Shown piece after piece: positions 1 through 12,301 of a DNA stretch of 64,000 nucleotides (positions are counted from its first letter, which is position 1; the number at the start of each line of letters is the position of its first letter). A program made the translations under genes and the position numbers. The stretch lies in assembly GCA_032164295.1 (NCBI GenBank), contig JAJHTX010000004.1:868001-932000 (forward strand), in the 5' to 3' direction. This stretch comes from Inonotus obliquus. Taxonomy: Eukaryota; Basidiomycota; Agaricomycetes; Hymenochaetales; Hymenochaetaceae. A model generated the notes under the pieces. The model saw nothing but the letters and a program-made list of their open reading frames with translations, was not told the DNA's origin and did no database searches.

Positions 1-1
1 C

Positions 2-349
2 GACGAGGAAATTCAAAAGGTGAAGGAGGAGTACGAGAGGCGACAACAGCAGAAACGAGAAAAGGAGCAGAAGGAGAAAGACAAGGACGATGCAAAGGAC
101 AAGGCTGATGAGAAAAAGGACGTGGAGTCAAAGAAAGCGGAGAAGAAAGATATAAGTTCGTCACCAGCGCGAGCACCCTTACAGTCAAGTGGTACTTCCA
201 CACCCACTGTTACCCATCAACGCTATACGCTTCACCGCGACATCTTTGCCATGCGACTAGGAATCCATCGTAAACGACGACAAGCTGCTCAAGCCAAGGA
301 GGTTGCTCCACGTCTCCCAAGTGCACCTCGGGCTCCCGTTCAGAATTAA
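2..349 (+). CDS. 3' end of an unrecognised Lys/Glu-rich protein (5' cut by window edge)
   Basis: The frame is open from the window edge to a stop at 347-349 and gives 115 C-terminal residues. The first half is highly charged (alternating K, E, D, R and Q runs) and is predicted to be helical or coiled coil. A Ser/Pro/Thr linker follows, then a basic tail containing LHRDIFAMRLGIHRKRRQAAQ and a Pro-rich end. I do not recognise a family. The reading is accepted as coding because of the consistent charged composition and the end next to an ordinary intergenic gap before the arrestin-like gene. The upstream part of the gene is outside the window. Confidence 0.6.
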   Translation, partial: DEEIQKVKEEYERRQQQKREKEQKEKDKDDAKDKADEKKDVESKKAEKKDISSSPARAPLQSSGTSTPTVTHQRYTLHRDIFAMRLGIHRKRRQAAQAKEVAPRLPSAPRAPVQN

Positions 350-643
350 CTCTGTTCTCCGTCGCCAAGGCGTCTCAGCCCACACTCTTTCCGTTGTATT
401 CCTTGGGGTATATTTTGCACCATAAATCAGTTGCACTCTGTAGTTGTAACATGCACATCGTTACATGTTGCGGACACTTTTGGCCTTTATCCACATGTCG
501 CAAGAGACTTTCCATTCTGGGACCCAGAAGTGCAATCACGTTCCAATGATCTGGTTATCAAGTTCTCGGCTGGTTCGGCATCCAAGCACCCTGATATAAA
601 GCTCTTGGGCACTTCCAGTCTCTTCAACAATTTGCTTCCGACC

Positions 644-2245
644 ATGGTGAACAGTCCGTTTAGCACGTCTCATTCTCCGAGCTCCCCCTATCGGTCTTCG
701 AATGATGGCGAAAGCGGCTCGTGTAACGACGACTTGCCAGACTATGCCGCAACCCGCAGCCCATCCTCGAGCCGAGCAGAATTCACGGTTACAATGGACG
801 ATCACAACGGGAAGACATGGTGGATGTTAAGGATACCAAGCCGCTCCCAAAACTCTAAGAGCCTTCCGACGTTCGTTGAGGGTGATCCTATCATGGGTGT
901 CGTTGATCTCAGCCTTTCAAAACCAGACCACATCATAGCTATCAAGGTTTCTGTCAGTGCTATGTGGGGTTAAAGATCGGCTGAATTCTGAGCATCCTAC
1001 AGGTCAAGGGACTTATTGTTTATTCGGCGTATGAAACGAAGACTTTTGTGGAAGTTTCTCAGACAATCTGGCAGAGTAATTACGCCTCTCATTACGGAGA
1101 ATTGCAGCCTGGAGATTACTGTTTGCCTTTTTCGCTTCAGCTGCCATTAGCGATTCAACTATCAGAAGTGGAAGCAGCTGACTATGGCCTCGCGCTCAAT
1201 GGAAACCTGCCTCCCAGTCTTGACGACAAAGAAGGACACGCAAACATAAACTATCAGATAACATTGCGCATTAAACGCAGTGGTCTGTTTCACCACGATA
1301 GCAAGTACGTCATTCAGGATCGGACTTTTCCCTTCTGTCCTGAAGTTTTCATAGGTTGAGCACCTTGTTTGGCTATGTCCCCGCAACAAAACCCGATCCT
1401 CCTTCTCCGCTTCGTGCCTTGTCTTATGAAGAGAATTTGCCAGTAGTAGGTCCGGAAGTTGATCCAGAAGGCTGGACGATATTTCCTGCGGTCCATCTTG
1501 ATGGAAGACTGTTTAAGGCTGTGGAGGCTTGCCTCGCAATCTCGGTATGCTATCTAAGAACTTGATCATTGGAAATTATTAACGCATTAAAACAGCTGGC
1601 TCTGGCAACTCCTGTAAGTTCCAAATTATCGTGCGACTCGAGCGAAGCTTGAGTGACGGTACATCCTTTTCAGCTTGCTTATCCGCGGGGGACAGCAATT
1701 CCATGTGCGATCATTTTAACCTCCAGCAATAAGCAAGCTGTCCACCTACTGTCATCACCGAAGGCACTTGTCGTCGAGGTTCACAAACTACTACAGACTG
1801 CGGTAGGGGAGTCGATGGTAGGCGGGACCATCGACTTCGCTGAAGAGGATCGATTACCACTCACGAAGGCGAATTGGCACCAACCGGAGATCCATGAAAC
1901 CGACGGAGACTTTACGAGCACCATACTTGGCGAGCTGAGTCTTTCGCCAAACTTGGTCCCGTCATTCTCGTTAGGAAAGTTCAAGTGCGAAGTAAGCGGC
2001 ACTGTTGTACATTCCTGGACCGATCTAACTAATGACAGTACGTCGTTGATGTCTATCCACCTGAGGCCCCAGGATTTGAACCCGTCAGTAATGAGCGATT
2101 GTCCCGGACATCAATTTCGGTTACGTCGTTGCTGGCACCAGGCCCACGACCGCGGACGTACTTGCCTCCAGGTTATCTTGCTCCAGGCTCGTCTGTCTCA
2201 GGAAAGGGGCCACATAGATTCCTCAAAGCAGATAGCTTTGCTTGA
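644..2245 (+). CDS. Arrestin-like (alpha-arrestin) protein A
   Basis: Predicted product of 447 residues from six exons: 644-952, 1003-1304, 1355-1544, 1596-1613, 1674-1991, 2039-2245. The start ATG at 644 lies in a strong accATGg context; an upstream in-frame ATG-like codon at 431 looks less likely. The protein has a Ser-rich N-terminus with DLPDYAA, then an arrestin-N-like beta-sandwich (PTFVEGDPIMGVVDLSLSKP). The second half carries FGYVPATKPDPPSPLRALSY and GPEVDPEGW, motifs I know from basidiomycete arrestin-like proteins. Alpha-arrestins usually bind membrane cargo and recruit Rsp5-type ubiquitin ligases. I see no clear PPxY in the tail, so that role is family inference. Exon 4 is only 18 nt. 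The same exon order and phases recur in arrestin-like gene B at 22695. Confidence 0.85.
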
Positions 2246-2572
2246 TGATTGCACTCAGTTCCCCGTAGTTATCAATTGAATTCTCTTCTATTTCTTGGAA
2301 TTACTTGCGAGCCTGTGTCATTGTTGTACATGTATCATTTATCTGGGTTTAAAAAAGGATTCAATCACTGAGGGGTGGGTGAATCGTGAATGAAGTTTGA
2401 AATGATCGGCATTTGAATCGCCGCGGCGTGGATTTCAGTTGTCTCTTACCGAAGCAGTGCAAGCTTCGCATCACTTCTTTACCCTCGTCCCTCTTGTTTT
2501 CTCTCTCTACTCATTAAAGGTTGTTATAGGAGACGCCGAACCGCTTTGCAATACATCTACTAACAGCGCAAG
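2246..2572. other. Intergenic region between arrestin A and the ACBP gene
   Basis: 327 bp with no supported gene. It holds the 3' flank of the arrestin-like gene and a pyrimidine-rich tract (about 2480-2515) just upstream of the acyl-CoA-binding protein start, as is common in basidiomycete promoters. Confidence 0.5.
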
Positions 2573-4701
2573 ATGGACGAACAAGTCATCGACGCGTTAT
2601 TTGACAAGGCGGTGCAGATAGTTCAGAGCCTACCAAAGACAGGACCAATTCAGACGGGATATGAGGAGAAATTGGCAATGTATAGGTACGAAACCACTAG
2701 TTCCAAGCTGCTACCTCTCGTCTGACTTGTTGTAAAGTCTTTACAAGCAAGGTATATTTACACCAGGCGGAAGATAGACTCGTTGGAACACTGACGATCA
2801 TAATCTGTTTCCTTACCTCCGCTCCGCATTGTCGCCACACAATAGCTACTGTCGGGAATGTACAGGGTGCACGTCCGGCGATGTGGGACATGCTGAGTCG
2901 TGCAAAATGGTGAGTACTATAACATTAATGCCCTCTGCTTGCTCGCCAGGGCAATTTCGAGGGCTTTTCTTTGGCGTTGCTGCTCTTGTGCGGCAATTCG
3001 CAGCGCGTGTGTTTCACGTGTTATTTTCTTGCTCGCTAAATTTCTTTTCTCACTTCTCACTAAGGGATGCGTGGGCAAAGCATAAGGATTTGGGCCCTTA
3101 TGAAGCTAAATGGCAGTATGTTGAAGAGTTGTTACGGGTAAGTTGGGTTGCGAGACCCTTGTTAAGGGGTTGATTAATATTTGATATACATCCAGGTATT
3201 ACGAAAATATTCGGACAAAACGGCTGCACAAGACCTGATAAAGGAACTGGAGTCCATAGAGGGAGGGACTTCTGATATTTTGATGAGTGGTGTGTCTGGA
3301 TGTACTTTGCTGCTATGCTCGGTGTTCTTACTCTTAAGACCAGGATCTTTCTCGAAGTCTCAAGAAAGCGAGTCTGAGTCTGATACCGATGAGGAACATT
3401 CGACGAGCCAAAGGCGCGTCTCTCAATCCTTCCAAAACATTCAGCAGCAGCAACGTACTGCAGGAGGCTCGGATGCGGATGAGAGTGAATCGGATGATGA
3501 ACGTGATAATCAACTAGGGAAGGGCCTACAAGGAAGACCTGTGGTGTCGAACCCTAGTCACAACCAGAGCCTCTTAGGACGTCCGCAGAGCTCACATTCC
3601 ACGAATCGGTATAGAACTCCTATGGGAGGCTCTGTTGTTCTGTCTCCACCTCCTGGTGCTTCCGGACCGGCGGCAACGTACCCGACCTCACGCTCTACAG
3701 AGCTACGTCGACAGCAACAGCAGACTTTGCAACCGCCTTACGCGCAAGTGCCATTGCAGCAGCTTCCGCAGCATTCTGGGGTCTTTGTTCAACCTCAGTC
3801 TGTTCAACACGGTTTTGGATTGGGTGGAGTTGGTGGTATAGCTACTGGCATGGGTGCTTCCGTGCCAAACGTCCAGCCAATGCCAGCCTTTGAGACTCCA
3901 TCTGCATTCCCCGGTCCTTCTCCGCCACTTTCGTCGAGTGCCATGCCTCCGGCGTCAGGAATGTCCAATTCTGGCGCTAGTTCATTCACGAATGTTATTC
4001 ATCCGTATCCGGAGAACATGTATCCCGGTCATCCGGCATACCGAGCTACTTCCCATCATGGCAACAGCCCAGGACAGATTGGTGCCTCTGGACAGGGCGT
4101 AGCTAGCTCGGGTGTAACAGCTGGTACAGTTCGATCACCGCTCGAACGCGCGGTTGAAAATGTCCAAGCGCATTTGAGTGCGTTGCAAGAACGGATGGAC
4201 ATTCTCGAAGGGCAGTCGCTGGGTGATGTCCATTACGCATCCCTTGGAAGTGGTGGTCGACGTGGCTCGCCACTAGGTTCGCCTTACGGCTCTTACTTTA
4301 GCGGGAGGGGTCGCGGGCGGGGATACGAAAGTTCACTCTGGAGATGGCTATCCGAGTTCGACGAAAGCTACTTTGGCTGGGACCATATGGGCTTATGGAG
4401 CGTCGTCCTCTCACCGCTTGCTCGCTTGACGAAGTACCTTGGTCGTATACTCGTTTTCCTCCTTGGTCGTAGAGATCGGGACGGACTGGGACGGCGCGGT
4501 CTGTCTCCGGGCCTTGCGGTGTTCCGTCGCTTGCTCCTTGACGCGTCTTTCGTGCTCCTAGTCTTGTATATTGCTCGGCGAGCATGGAGACGGAGCGGCG
4601 TACGCAGACGCGAAGTTATACACGCGGTGAAGGGTGTTTGGCGTGCAATAATGGGTCAGGGAACCGAGTTGACTCGACAGTTTGTTGAAAGGGGAGTGTA
4701 G
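2573..4701 (+). CDS. Acyl-CoA-binding-domain protein with C-terminal membrane anchor (Atg37/ACBD5-like)
   Basis: Predicted 571 residues from exons 2573-2685, 2738-2751, 2846-2909, 3065-3137, 3196-3289 and 3344-4701. The first about 100 residues form an ACBP domain: LYKQATVGNV, ARPAMWDMLSRAKWDAW, the acyl-CoA-binding KHKDLGPYEAKWQYVEELLR and a helix ending in DLIKELESIE. A long Ser/Gln/Gly-rich disordered region follows, then a short coiled coil (ERAVENVQAHLSALQERMD). Near the C-terminus a hydrophobic helix (LLLDASFVLLVLYIARRAW) is flanked by Arg. An ACBP head with a tail anchor resembles Atg37/ACBD5, which act at peroxisomes in pexophagy and lipid contacts; that role is inference. The final intron (3290-3343) is 54 nt, in frame and stop-free, so unspliced RNA would still encode a full-length variant. 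Confidence 0.85.
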
Positions 4702-4909
4702 GTACCATTGATCCTTGGTTAAAATCTCTCGGTATATCTTCACAATTTATCTTCACGCTTTCTGGTGTACCTTCTTTATGATGTTCTTGCAATCATAACG
4801 ATGAATATACATGACATGAGTAGCAGTTCACGGCTTAAGAATAAGAGATATGCAAATGTATGAGTTGAAAAGAGTCATCCCAAAAATTAACAACTGCAAT
4901 TCGATCACA

Positions 4910-5426
4910 TCACGCCTTCTGCTTAGTTGGACTGGGTTTCCGTTTCGTTACTGCTTTCTTCGGTACGGGTAATGGCGAAACCTCCTGGATGGCAAGTTGA
5001 TTCTTGCCTTTCGAGACACCTTCGCACCACATATACTTCAAAGCGCCAGGTATAAGTCCTTCTCGTTCGCTCACAGGTTTTCCTAGACACGCGCACAGCA
5101 AATACATCCGTCAGAAATGCTGATAATCAAAGTGGAAAAAGTTGGGAGCGCGACATACCTCGCCAAACAAGCCAACCCCAGGCTTTCCCCCTTGTTCCCT
5201 CATGCTTCAAACTAACACGCGATACCTCGTAAAAACATCCCTCGATACCCTTCGATTGCCATCGAGTTTGGAAAACGCGAGAGCCGGCACCGTCATTTGG
5301 TAATCGTGCGAGTGTTTCGAATAGATTTCGTGGTCTGTTTTGGAGTGCTTCTGATGTTTCTTTTGGGACGAGCCCCGCGATTGCGCGAGGGAGTGCACTG
5401 GTGCGGAGGATGCGCGTCGCGTACAT
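4910..5426 (-). CDS. Small mitochondrial ribosomal protein, probably mS34-like
   Basis: Two exons on the minus strand, 5426-5159 and 5082-4910, give 146 residues. The intron is 76 nt and the phases match. The N-terminus is basic and Asp/Glu-poor (MYATRILRTSALPRAIAG), typical of a mitochondrial import sequence. The core NLFETLARLPNDGAGSRVF and a following TRW resemble the signature of the mS34 (MRPS34) family. The tail is Lys/Pro-rich. The assignment is by motif memory, so a different small mitoribosomal subunit remains possible. The gene is divergent from the FGGY kinase, with 204 bp between start codons. Confidence 0.6.
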
Positions 5427-5630
5427 GGCGATTATGAGTATATCGAGGACGAAATTGGAGAGTAAAAGTTGGAAGGTCGGCTATGTTGTTCGAACGGCTA
5501 GCCCGGCTCGGTTCACGGTTTTTAACCGGCCCGCAACTCCAGCATCTGGCTTCTGGCTACCCCACCGTTTCACGTAAATCTAATCCTTTCCTCCATCTCA
5601 CCAATCCCAGTGGCAACATCGATTATCAGC
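5427..5630. promoter_or_regulatory. Bidirectional promoter region, mS34-like gene / FGGY kinase
   Basis: 204 bp separate the two divergent start codons, so both core promoters and 5' UTRs must lie here. The part nearest the kinase is rich in CT (about 5575-5605). No clear TATA box is visible. Confidence 0.5.
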
Positions 5631-7760
5631 ATGTCAAAATCGACTGGTGTCGGAGTTGCAGGTAGCAGCGAACCATTGTACATCGGAATCGACGTCGGTA
5701 CCGGCTCGGTGCGCGCGGCGCTCGTGGCGCATTCAGGCGGGATTGTAGCGTCTGCAACGAAAGAAACGACAACATTTCGCGATCCTAAGGATCATCGTAT
5801 CTTTGAGCAATCTACAACAGAAATCTGGGATGCGGCTTGCACGTGCGTTGCAAAGGTATTGTCTGATGACGGTACTGGAAAGCGCATAGACCCCTCACGC
5901 GTGAAGGGGATTGGATTCGATGCAACTTGCTCGCTTGCGGTCACTGATTTGCAGGGTAATCCTGTTACGGTGACTAAGGGAGAGAGTCTTGGTCAGATTG
6001 GTGAACGAAACATTATCCTGTGGGCCGATCATCGAGCTGAGGAAGAGGCCAAGTTGATTAATAGTACTGGCTCCGTTGTCCTCGATTATGTTGGTGGAGT
6101 GATGAGTGTATGTGTGCATTTGAAATTTGTATACACTGTTGCTGAAGGATTACAATTGTTGTAGCTTGAGATGGAAATTCCGAAGACACTCTGGCTCAAG
6201 AAACACATGGATGCGACTCTGTTCTCTCGATGCCAGTTCTTCGACCTGCCTGATTTACTCACTTATCGAGCAACAGGAGAGACTACTCGCTCCGCATGTT
6301 CCGTGACATGCAAATGCTCTTACGTACCAGACAAAGGCGAAGAGCATCCTGCAGGCTGGCAAGATTCATTTTTCGAGCAGATCGGACTCGGCGAGTTCGC
6401 AAAGAACAACTACGCTCAGCTCGGTCCGGTTAAAGAGAGCTCCAGGCAGAACAGGAAGAAGACCGACACTTTGACTGCCGGGATTCCTGTAGGACAAGGT
6501 CTCAGCGAGAAGGCTGCGAAGGAGCTTGGTCTCCTGAAAGGAACTCCCGTTGGCAGTGCCGTAATTGATGCGTGTGTCCTGTTCTTTCCTTGAATGACAT
6601 TCATGGTGTATGCTGAGACGTGCTAGTTACGCAGGGTGGGTTGGTACAATTGCTGCCCGTCATTCTCCAGACGCCCCAGACGTCACGCTTGAGGCTTCAA
6701 GACACCGTCTGGCACCCTGTGCAGGAACATCTACGTGCTTCATCGTGCAGTCTCCGGGAGCGGTCTTCGTCCCTGGGGTCTGGGGTCCCTATAAGGATGC
6801 CATATTCCCTGGATGGTGGATGAATGAAGGCGGACAAAGCTCTACAGGACAGGTGATACGTTCGATAGTGTTTTATAGCGCATATACTCAATCATTTTTC
6901 AGCTGATAGACATTATGATTACTACCCATCCTGCTTATAAGCAACTTCAGGAGATCGCTGAGAAAGAGAAAACGAGCATTCATGTTGGTGAGTGGGTATG
7001 AGCTCATCACGAAATACGCTCGCTGATAAAGTCCCGCCTAGTTCTTGCTGATGAGTTAGAAAGGCAACGAAAAGAAAGGGGCCTCGAGAGCTTAACGGAG
7101 CTGACAAAAGACATGCATCTTTATCCCGACCTTCATGGTTAGTTTTACTTTACAAAGCTCAATTGGTATATTCATAGCGATTGAAACCGCAGGCAACCGT
7201 TCTCCCATCGCCGACCCAACAATGCGAGGATCGATCATGGGTCTCACGCTAGACAGCTCTTTACACGACCTCGCTCGCAAGTTCCATCTCACTCTTGAAG
7301 CCATCGCCCTTCAAACACGACACATCGTCGATACCATGAACGCCGCAGGACATCAAATCACTGAACTGTATATGAGCGGAGGACAAGCCAAGAACGTGAA
7401 ACTCATGCAGCTCTTTGCTGATGTGACTGGGATGCCTGTTGTGTTGCCTGAGTCGACTGCAGATGCTGTATCTCGTGGTTCGGCGATGCTTGCGCGTTAT
7501 GCAGCAGAGAAGCGACAAGGGAACGGGAAGGAGGATTTGTTGTGGGATATTATGGTCAGTAGCTCTCGGTTTTGGTTGCTATTATGTACTTCTCGCTGAT
7601 AGGCTCGCTCTAGCTGGAAATGACGCCAAATGGGACACTCGTCTCTCCAGCCGCTTCTCCCCGCGAGAAACGGCTCCTTGAGGCGAAGTATAAGATTTTC
7701 CTCGAAAGTATTGATATTCAGAAACGCTGGAGGAAGGAAGTGGACACTGCTCTCGCATGA
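5631..7760 (+). CDS. FGGY-family carbohydrate (pentulose) kinase, YDR109C/FGGY-like
   Basis: Predicted 599 residues from seven exons: 5631-6107, 6165-6571, 6627-6852, 6903-6987, 7042-7137, 7193-7554, 7614-7760. All junction phases match. The N-terminal FGGY domain opens with the ATP/phosphate loop YIGIDVGTGSVRAALV and continues with GFDATCSLAV and WADHRAEEEA. The C-terminal FGGY domain has DAYAGWVGTIAA, GNRSPIADPTMRG and the adenosine motif ELYMSGGQAKN. Length and motifs match the eukaryotic D-ribulokinase group (human FGGY, yeast YDR109C), which phosphorylate a ketopentose. Substrate choice is inferred from the subfamily. ATG 5631 is used because no earlier in-frame ATG fits the conserved N-terminus. 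Confidence 0.9.
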
Positions 7761-7951
7761 ATAGATAATGGAAGAAATGAAACTGAGCATATTGTATAGA
7801 GCTACTTTGATGTACATTTCGCGACGGTGACTTCCATTAACATTCAGCAAGAATACCAACGCAAAATACGCAAATAATACGATTAGATCTAAGTATACAT
7901 AATTCAGTTCAGTAACAATGACTGAAGTAGTGTACCAGTATAGCTCTCTCT

Positions 7952-10900
7952 CTAGTATCTCGTATAACCACGTCCTCGACCACTGTAGGACGAAACAGGG
8001 GGAGGGGCACCACCACGTCCATAACCACCATAACTCGGCTGGTTCCCATAATCGCTTGTCCCACTTCCTCGTCCACCACCATAACCCCCGTACCCACCAG
8101 ATGAGCCCCTATTATTTCCGTGTCCGTAAGAACTACTACTCTGGCTTCCTCCGTATCCACCATAATTACCACTACTGCTCTGGCTTCCTCCGTGTCCACC
8201 ATAACCACCACTATTACCTCGCGAACCTCCGCCATACCCAGAACTACTGCTACCACCACCATAGTTTTGTTGGTACGTTGCCGATGATGGTTGGTTATAA
8301 CTCGAGTAACCGCCCCCGCCGCTTGAATAACGTCCGTTCTGCGATGGCCCGTAGGAAGAAGATCCATGCGGCGGCGGTCGAGAGTAGCCGTTTGTACCGC
8401 CGCTCTGGTAATACGAGTTACTCGAACGGCCGTAATCACCCATAGGCGATGGTTGATAGGAAGAACGGGGAGGAGGCGGACCTCCATAGTTCGGTCGTCC
8501 ATAATCGCCTCGTCCACGCGAAGGTGGCATACTACGTTCATTACCATATTGACTAGTTCCATTTCCATATCCGCCATATCCTCCACTATGCCTATCCCTT
8601 CCATCCCCATAGTAAGTCTGCGAGTTGCCGTAATTAGGCCTTGGAGGACCACCGCGCACAGATTCTCGTCCACTATTAATAGCGTGGAAGCCTGCCTCAC
8701 GAGGCCGTCCGCGTCTACCTGATCTTACTGTCTCATAATCACCCTGTGTAAGTACTCGGGCAGGACGTCGAATGCCTTGCAGCAATACTGAGGTATGAGG
8801 CCTCAGCTGCTTCGGGAAGAGGTAGATGGCCGCGAGCGAGCAATCGCCAGCAATGTCTTGCAGACCAACGCTGGTGAGTGGAGACTCATAGGTCGAACCA
8901 GGTACACAGGAAGGATCAGGAAGGAGACTTCCGTTTAGTCCCCTGCTCAAACCAGGCTCGATAGGAATGGGCTATTCAGAAAAGTGCAAGCATCAGACAA
9001 GAATCGATGTAAAGCGTGCAATCAAACAAACCTTGTCGTCCTTCCGCTTTGCATAAAGACTTTCCAAGAGGGGATACAATGGGTGTTCGTTTGCCACGTA
9101 TAGTATGTTATTGCCCCATGCGTTCCTTCTGACCTCGTCTTCCGATAGTCCAGGATATTTAGTGCCCATAGCCTCCAACAATCGTTTCTCGTCAATGAAG
9201 GGTAGCAATGCAACACCTTGCCAGGACATCTTCTTCCCGTTCATGTCTATCTCGAAGGTTTCGGGGTAGAAATCAATAATTGGTGACTCTTGATCTGTCA
9301 TTAGGTTGCGGAAGACCTCGGGAATATGTTGACGACTATTATGGCACGAGCTTAGATTCATTCAACGCAATCGAACTGTGAACGACATACCTCGCTGGAG
9401 GGAAAACACCCATTAGCTGCTCGAAGGGCTTAAACGGTTGACCCTTGTCGAACGTGATATTCATCTTTGATACCTCGACAAAATCTTGCGCGAATGGAGC
9501 AAAATGATACGGATAATACCATGTCCAAGACGGTGTCTACAATGTACATAAGCAAAGATCTCAGAACATCTCAGAGAAAAGACGTACCCCTTGATAGTAG
9601 TACTGCAGTACCCATGCCATACCCTCTATGTATGATGTTGTTATTCTGTGGGCAGTAGAGTAAGCGGAATGCCAATGTAACAGAGAACAGCACATTACTT
9701 CTTCCTGAATTCAGTGTCATCGTACTCGACACCGAACTTTTGTCTGTAGTATCTTTCTTTGTAACCTGGTTCGAAAAGCCTGCGAAAGTTGATGCTGGTC
9801 AGGAATCATATTAATTGAATGAAACATGAAGGAAAACGCACTTGACGGTATCTTCTTGATCTACCGTACCATCCGGATTTACTTTTCGTTTGGGAGCTGT
9901 TATAACATCGCCTGTAGCATCCGCATCCGCATCCGCATCCTCGTCTTCGTCCGTTCCCAAGTCAAAGGTCTCGCTGTCTTCCCTTTCCAGTTCATCGAGT
10001 TCGTCGGCTTTTCGCTTAACACCAGATGGCGGGGATTCACCAGTAGGAACAGAGTCGACGTTAATTGTCGTTGGCTCTTCCAGTGGATTAGCTTCAGGAG
10101 GAGGCTGGACTGTCACAGACTGTTCATCTGCTACAGGCGGAGTCGCGTTCGCGTTCGCATCCGATGTATCGGGCTGGGGCGGCGTTGCGCTCGTATTTGC
10201 ATCTGATGTCTCGGGCTGCGGCGAGGTCGGTTCCGTGGCGGCAGCTACTTCAGGCTTAACGGCTTCATCGACTGCCACCATTGCGCTCCTCAACTCCTCT
10301 AAATGCTTCCTCCGCGCCACAGGGTTTGCTGGTACAGCACCCATCAACTCTGCCTTCATTGTCTCTGCCGCAGTCAGATTTGCCAGACGAATTTCACGCC
10401 TGTTAGCAAGCAGATCGCTGGCACTACCACTAAAGGCGGCCATAGCAGTAGCTCTTATGGCCGCCGAAGGTGCACTAAAGCCAAGCGAATTTGCCGTATT
10501 CTCAAAGCTGTCAAAGTTTGGGCGCGGAGGCAGCCCATGAACAGTTGGCTGCACGGGTGTACCAGTAAGCTGAATGGTCGCTGAGGGCTTAGCAGACTGC
10601 ATGGATGAATTCTCCTCAGCCTCAAGCTTACGCCTTTTCGCGTTCCGGTCTTGCCTCTCCTCGGCTACACAAACACAACGAAGTTATATGAACACCATAT
10701 CTCATGAAATAATCAGGGAATGCGACAGCAGACCTTCATGCCTACGTCTGAAGATATCATCTTCAAGTCTAGCAAGGCCTTCAAGTATAATTTCTGCTCG
10801 AGCAAACTCAATTTTGCCATGGTTCGTTATGTATCCGCCCATTCTGGGCAACTCGGCTTTCCATAGTTTTAGAAGTTGATCGATGGCACCTTCACGGATT

Positions 10901-12301
10901 TCGAGGGAAGGAAGATGGGGTAGGAAATCATTTCCGACGAAGAATATGAGGAGTACCCAATCATCAATAGCACGTTCAAAGTCAGCTGGGAAAGGAATAG
11001 GGACATTGAGTTCGATCTCAAGATACTCTCGAAGGATAGAAACGTCGAGGAAGACAAATGGTTTCTTTGTCACGGGAGTTTTTTTGACATCGTGTTCATC
11101 TGCTTTTAACTTCGCTTCGCCAGTACATTGTGCAGCATAATGACCCTCCTGACCGCATACGCGACAAGCTGTCGGACTGGTGTCTTGGAAGAAGACATCC
11201 TCACGAAGAACACGAAAGTATGGTTCATGTGTAGCAAGGGATAACATGATGAGATCGGCATCCTGCAAATCAAGTAAGCGCCGATATTAATAAGCTTCGG
11301 TGAAACGATACCCACCAGCCCATAAATTACATGACGTGTATTGGGGTCATGCCCCGGGTTGGTACGTTGCCTGCGAATAAAATCCATGATCTTGTGTTCA
11401 CCCTCTCCAGGCACGCTTGCGTCCGAAATGATGACCTCGAGTTGTTTCCATCCCGGATCCGTATTCATCTTCTGCACAACCCAGTATCGCAAAGATTGAG
11501 CCAGAAGGTCCATGAACGGTGTCCCGGGTGTGATGGCATTAGAGTCCCATGCTTTCTTGTTCCGCATTTCGTCCGTGACCGTTTTTCCCATCGCTGGCAT
11601 AGACGTTAGTTACAATTGGAGACCTTTATCGTGGACAGAGGACTCACATTCCCAGAGCAGCAATGATTCCTTCCTTGCTTCGTCCTTGTCCTTTGCTTCC
11701 TGGGACGCACGGAACCGACGTGAACGTTGCTGGTTCATCTTCGCACGAGGAGCAACACCGTCTACGAAAAAAGGCGATGAGAAAACCTGCCCGCGTATCC
11801 AAGAGCAAAGCGTACCTATGGCCATCAATAACAACTTGCGAGGCCTGATCATGTTCACAACACGTTCCGTATATTTAAAGACCTCGAGCATCATCTCTTC
11901 CTCCGTTTCCGGCGCCGGTTTACCCTCGGGATGTGTGCAGGGATGTACCTTGAAGAAAATTAGTGGCTTGCAAATACGCCGAGAAAAGTCACATACAATC
12001 CCATTCATGTCTAGGTAAAGGTTATCGAACTCTTCGCCATTCGGATTAGGGCCAGTGATGTCAACGGGGACAGAAACTTCAACGTCGTCGACTCCCATAG
12101 CCTCTTCCTCCTCTTCCACAACAGGTAGAACTAGTCGAACCGGGTTAGTTAAGAATCATAATTACAATAGGGAAACATGACTGCGCACTTATTTTAGGAT
12201 ATTTCTTGCTAAGCCATCTGAAGAGCGCCGGAACACCCTGGAGTAGAATGAGAAAAAGTTCAGAACAATGTCACCGCTTGGGTCAGAATTATACGCACCA
12301 T
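7952..12301 (-). CDS. RAT1: Nuclear 5'-3' exoribonuclease RAT1/XRN2
   Basis: Thirteen minus-strand exons give about 1228 residues: 12301-12299, 12237-12189, 12130-11997, 11948-11816, 11761-11648, 11593-11316, 11262-10734, 10664-9842, 9779-9699, 9645-9588, 9536-9391, 9350-9032, 8971-7952. Clear XRN motifs are [88 protein letters not shown] and [15 protein letters not shown] zinc knuckle ([14 protein letters not shown]) sits in the position known from Rat1. The tail is about 200 residues of Gly/Ser/Tyr/Arg low complexity (RGG-like). Rat1 degrades 5'-monophosphate RNA, torpedoes Pol II at termination and processes rRNA and snoRNA. The first coding exon is only the ATG, removed by an intron from the rest. 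Confidence 0.95.

Noticed and set aside
7918..8445. Plus-strand ORF rich in His/Tyr/Asn
   Set aside because: It is the complement of the Gly/Ser/Tyr-rich tail of RAT1; the low-complexity composition keeps several frames open.
9890..10540. 216-codon plus-strand ORF rich in Ser/Ala
   Set aside because: Antisense of the conserved RAT1 exon 9842-10664; no independent motifs.
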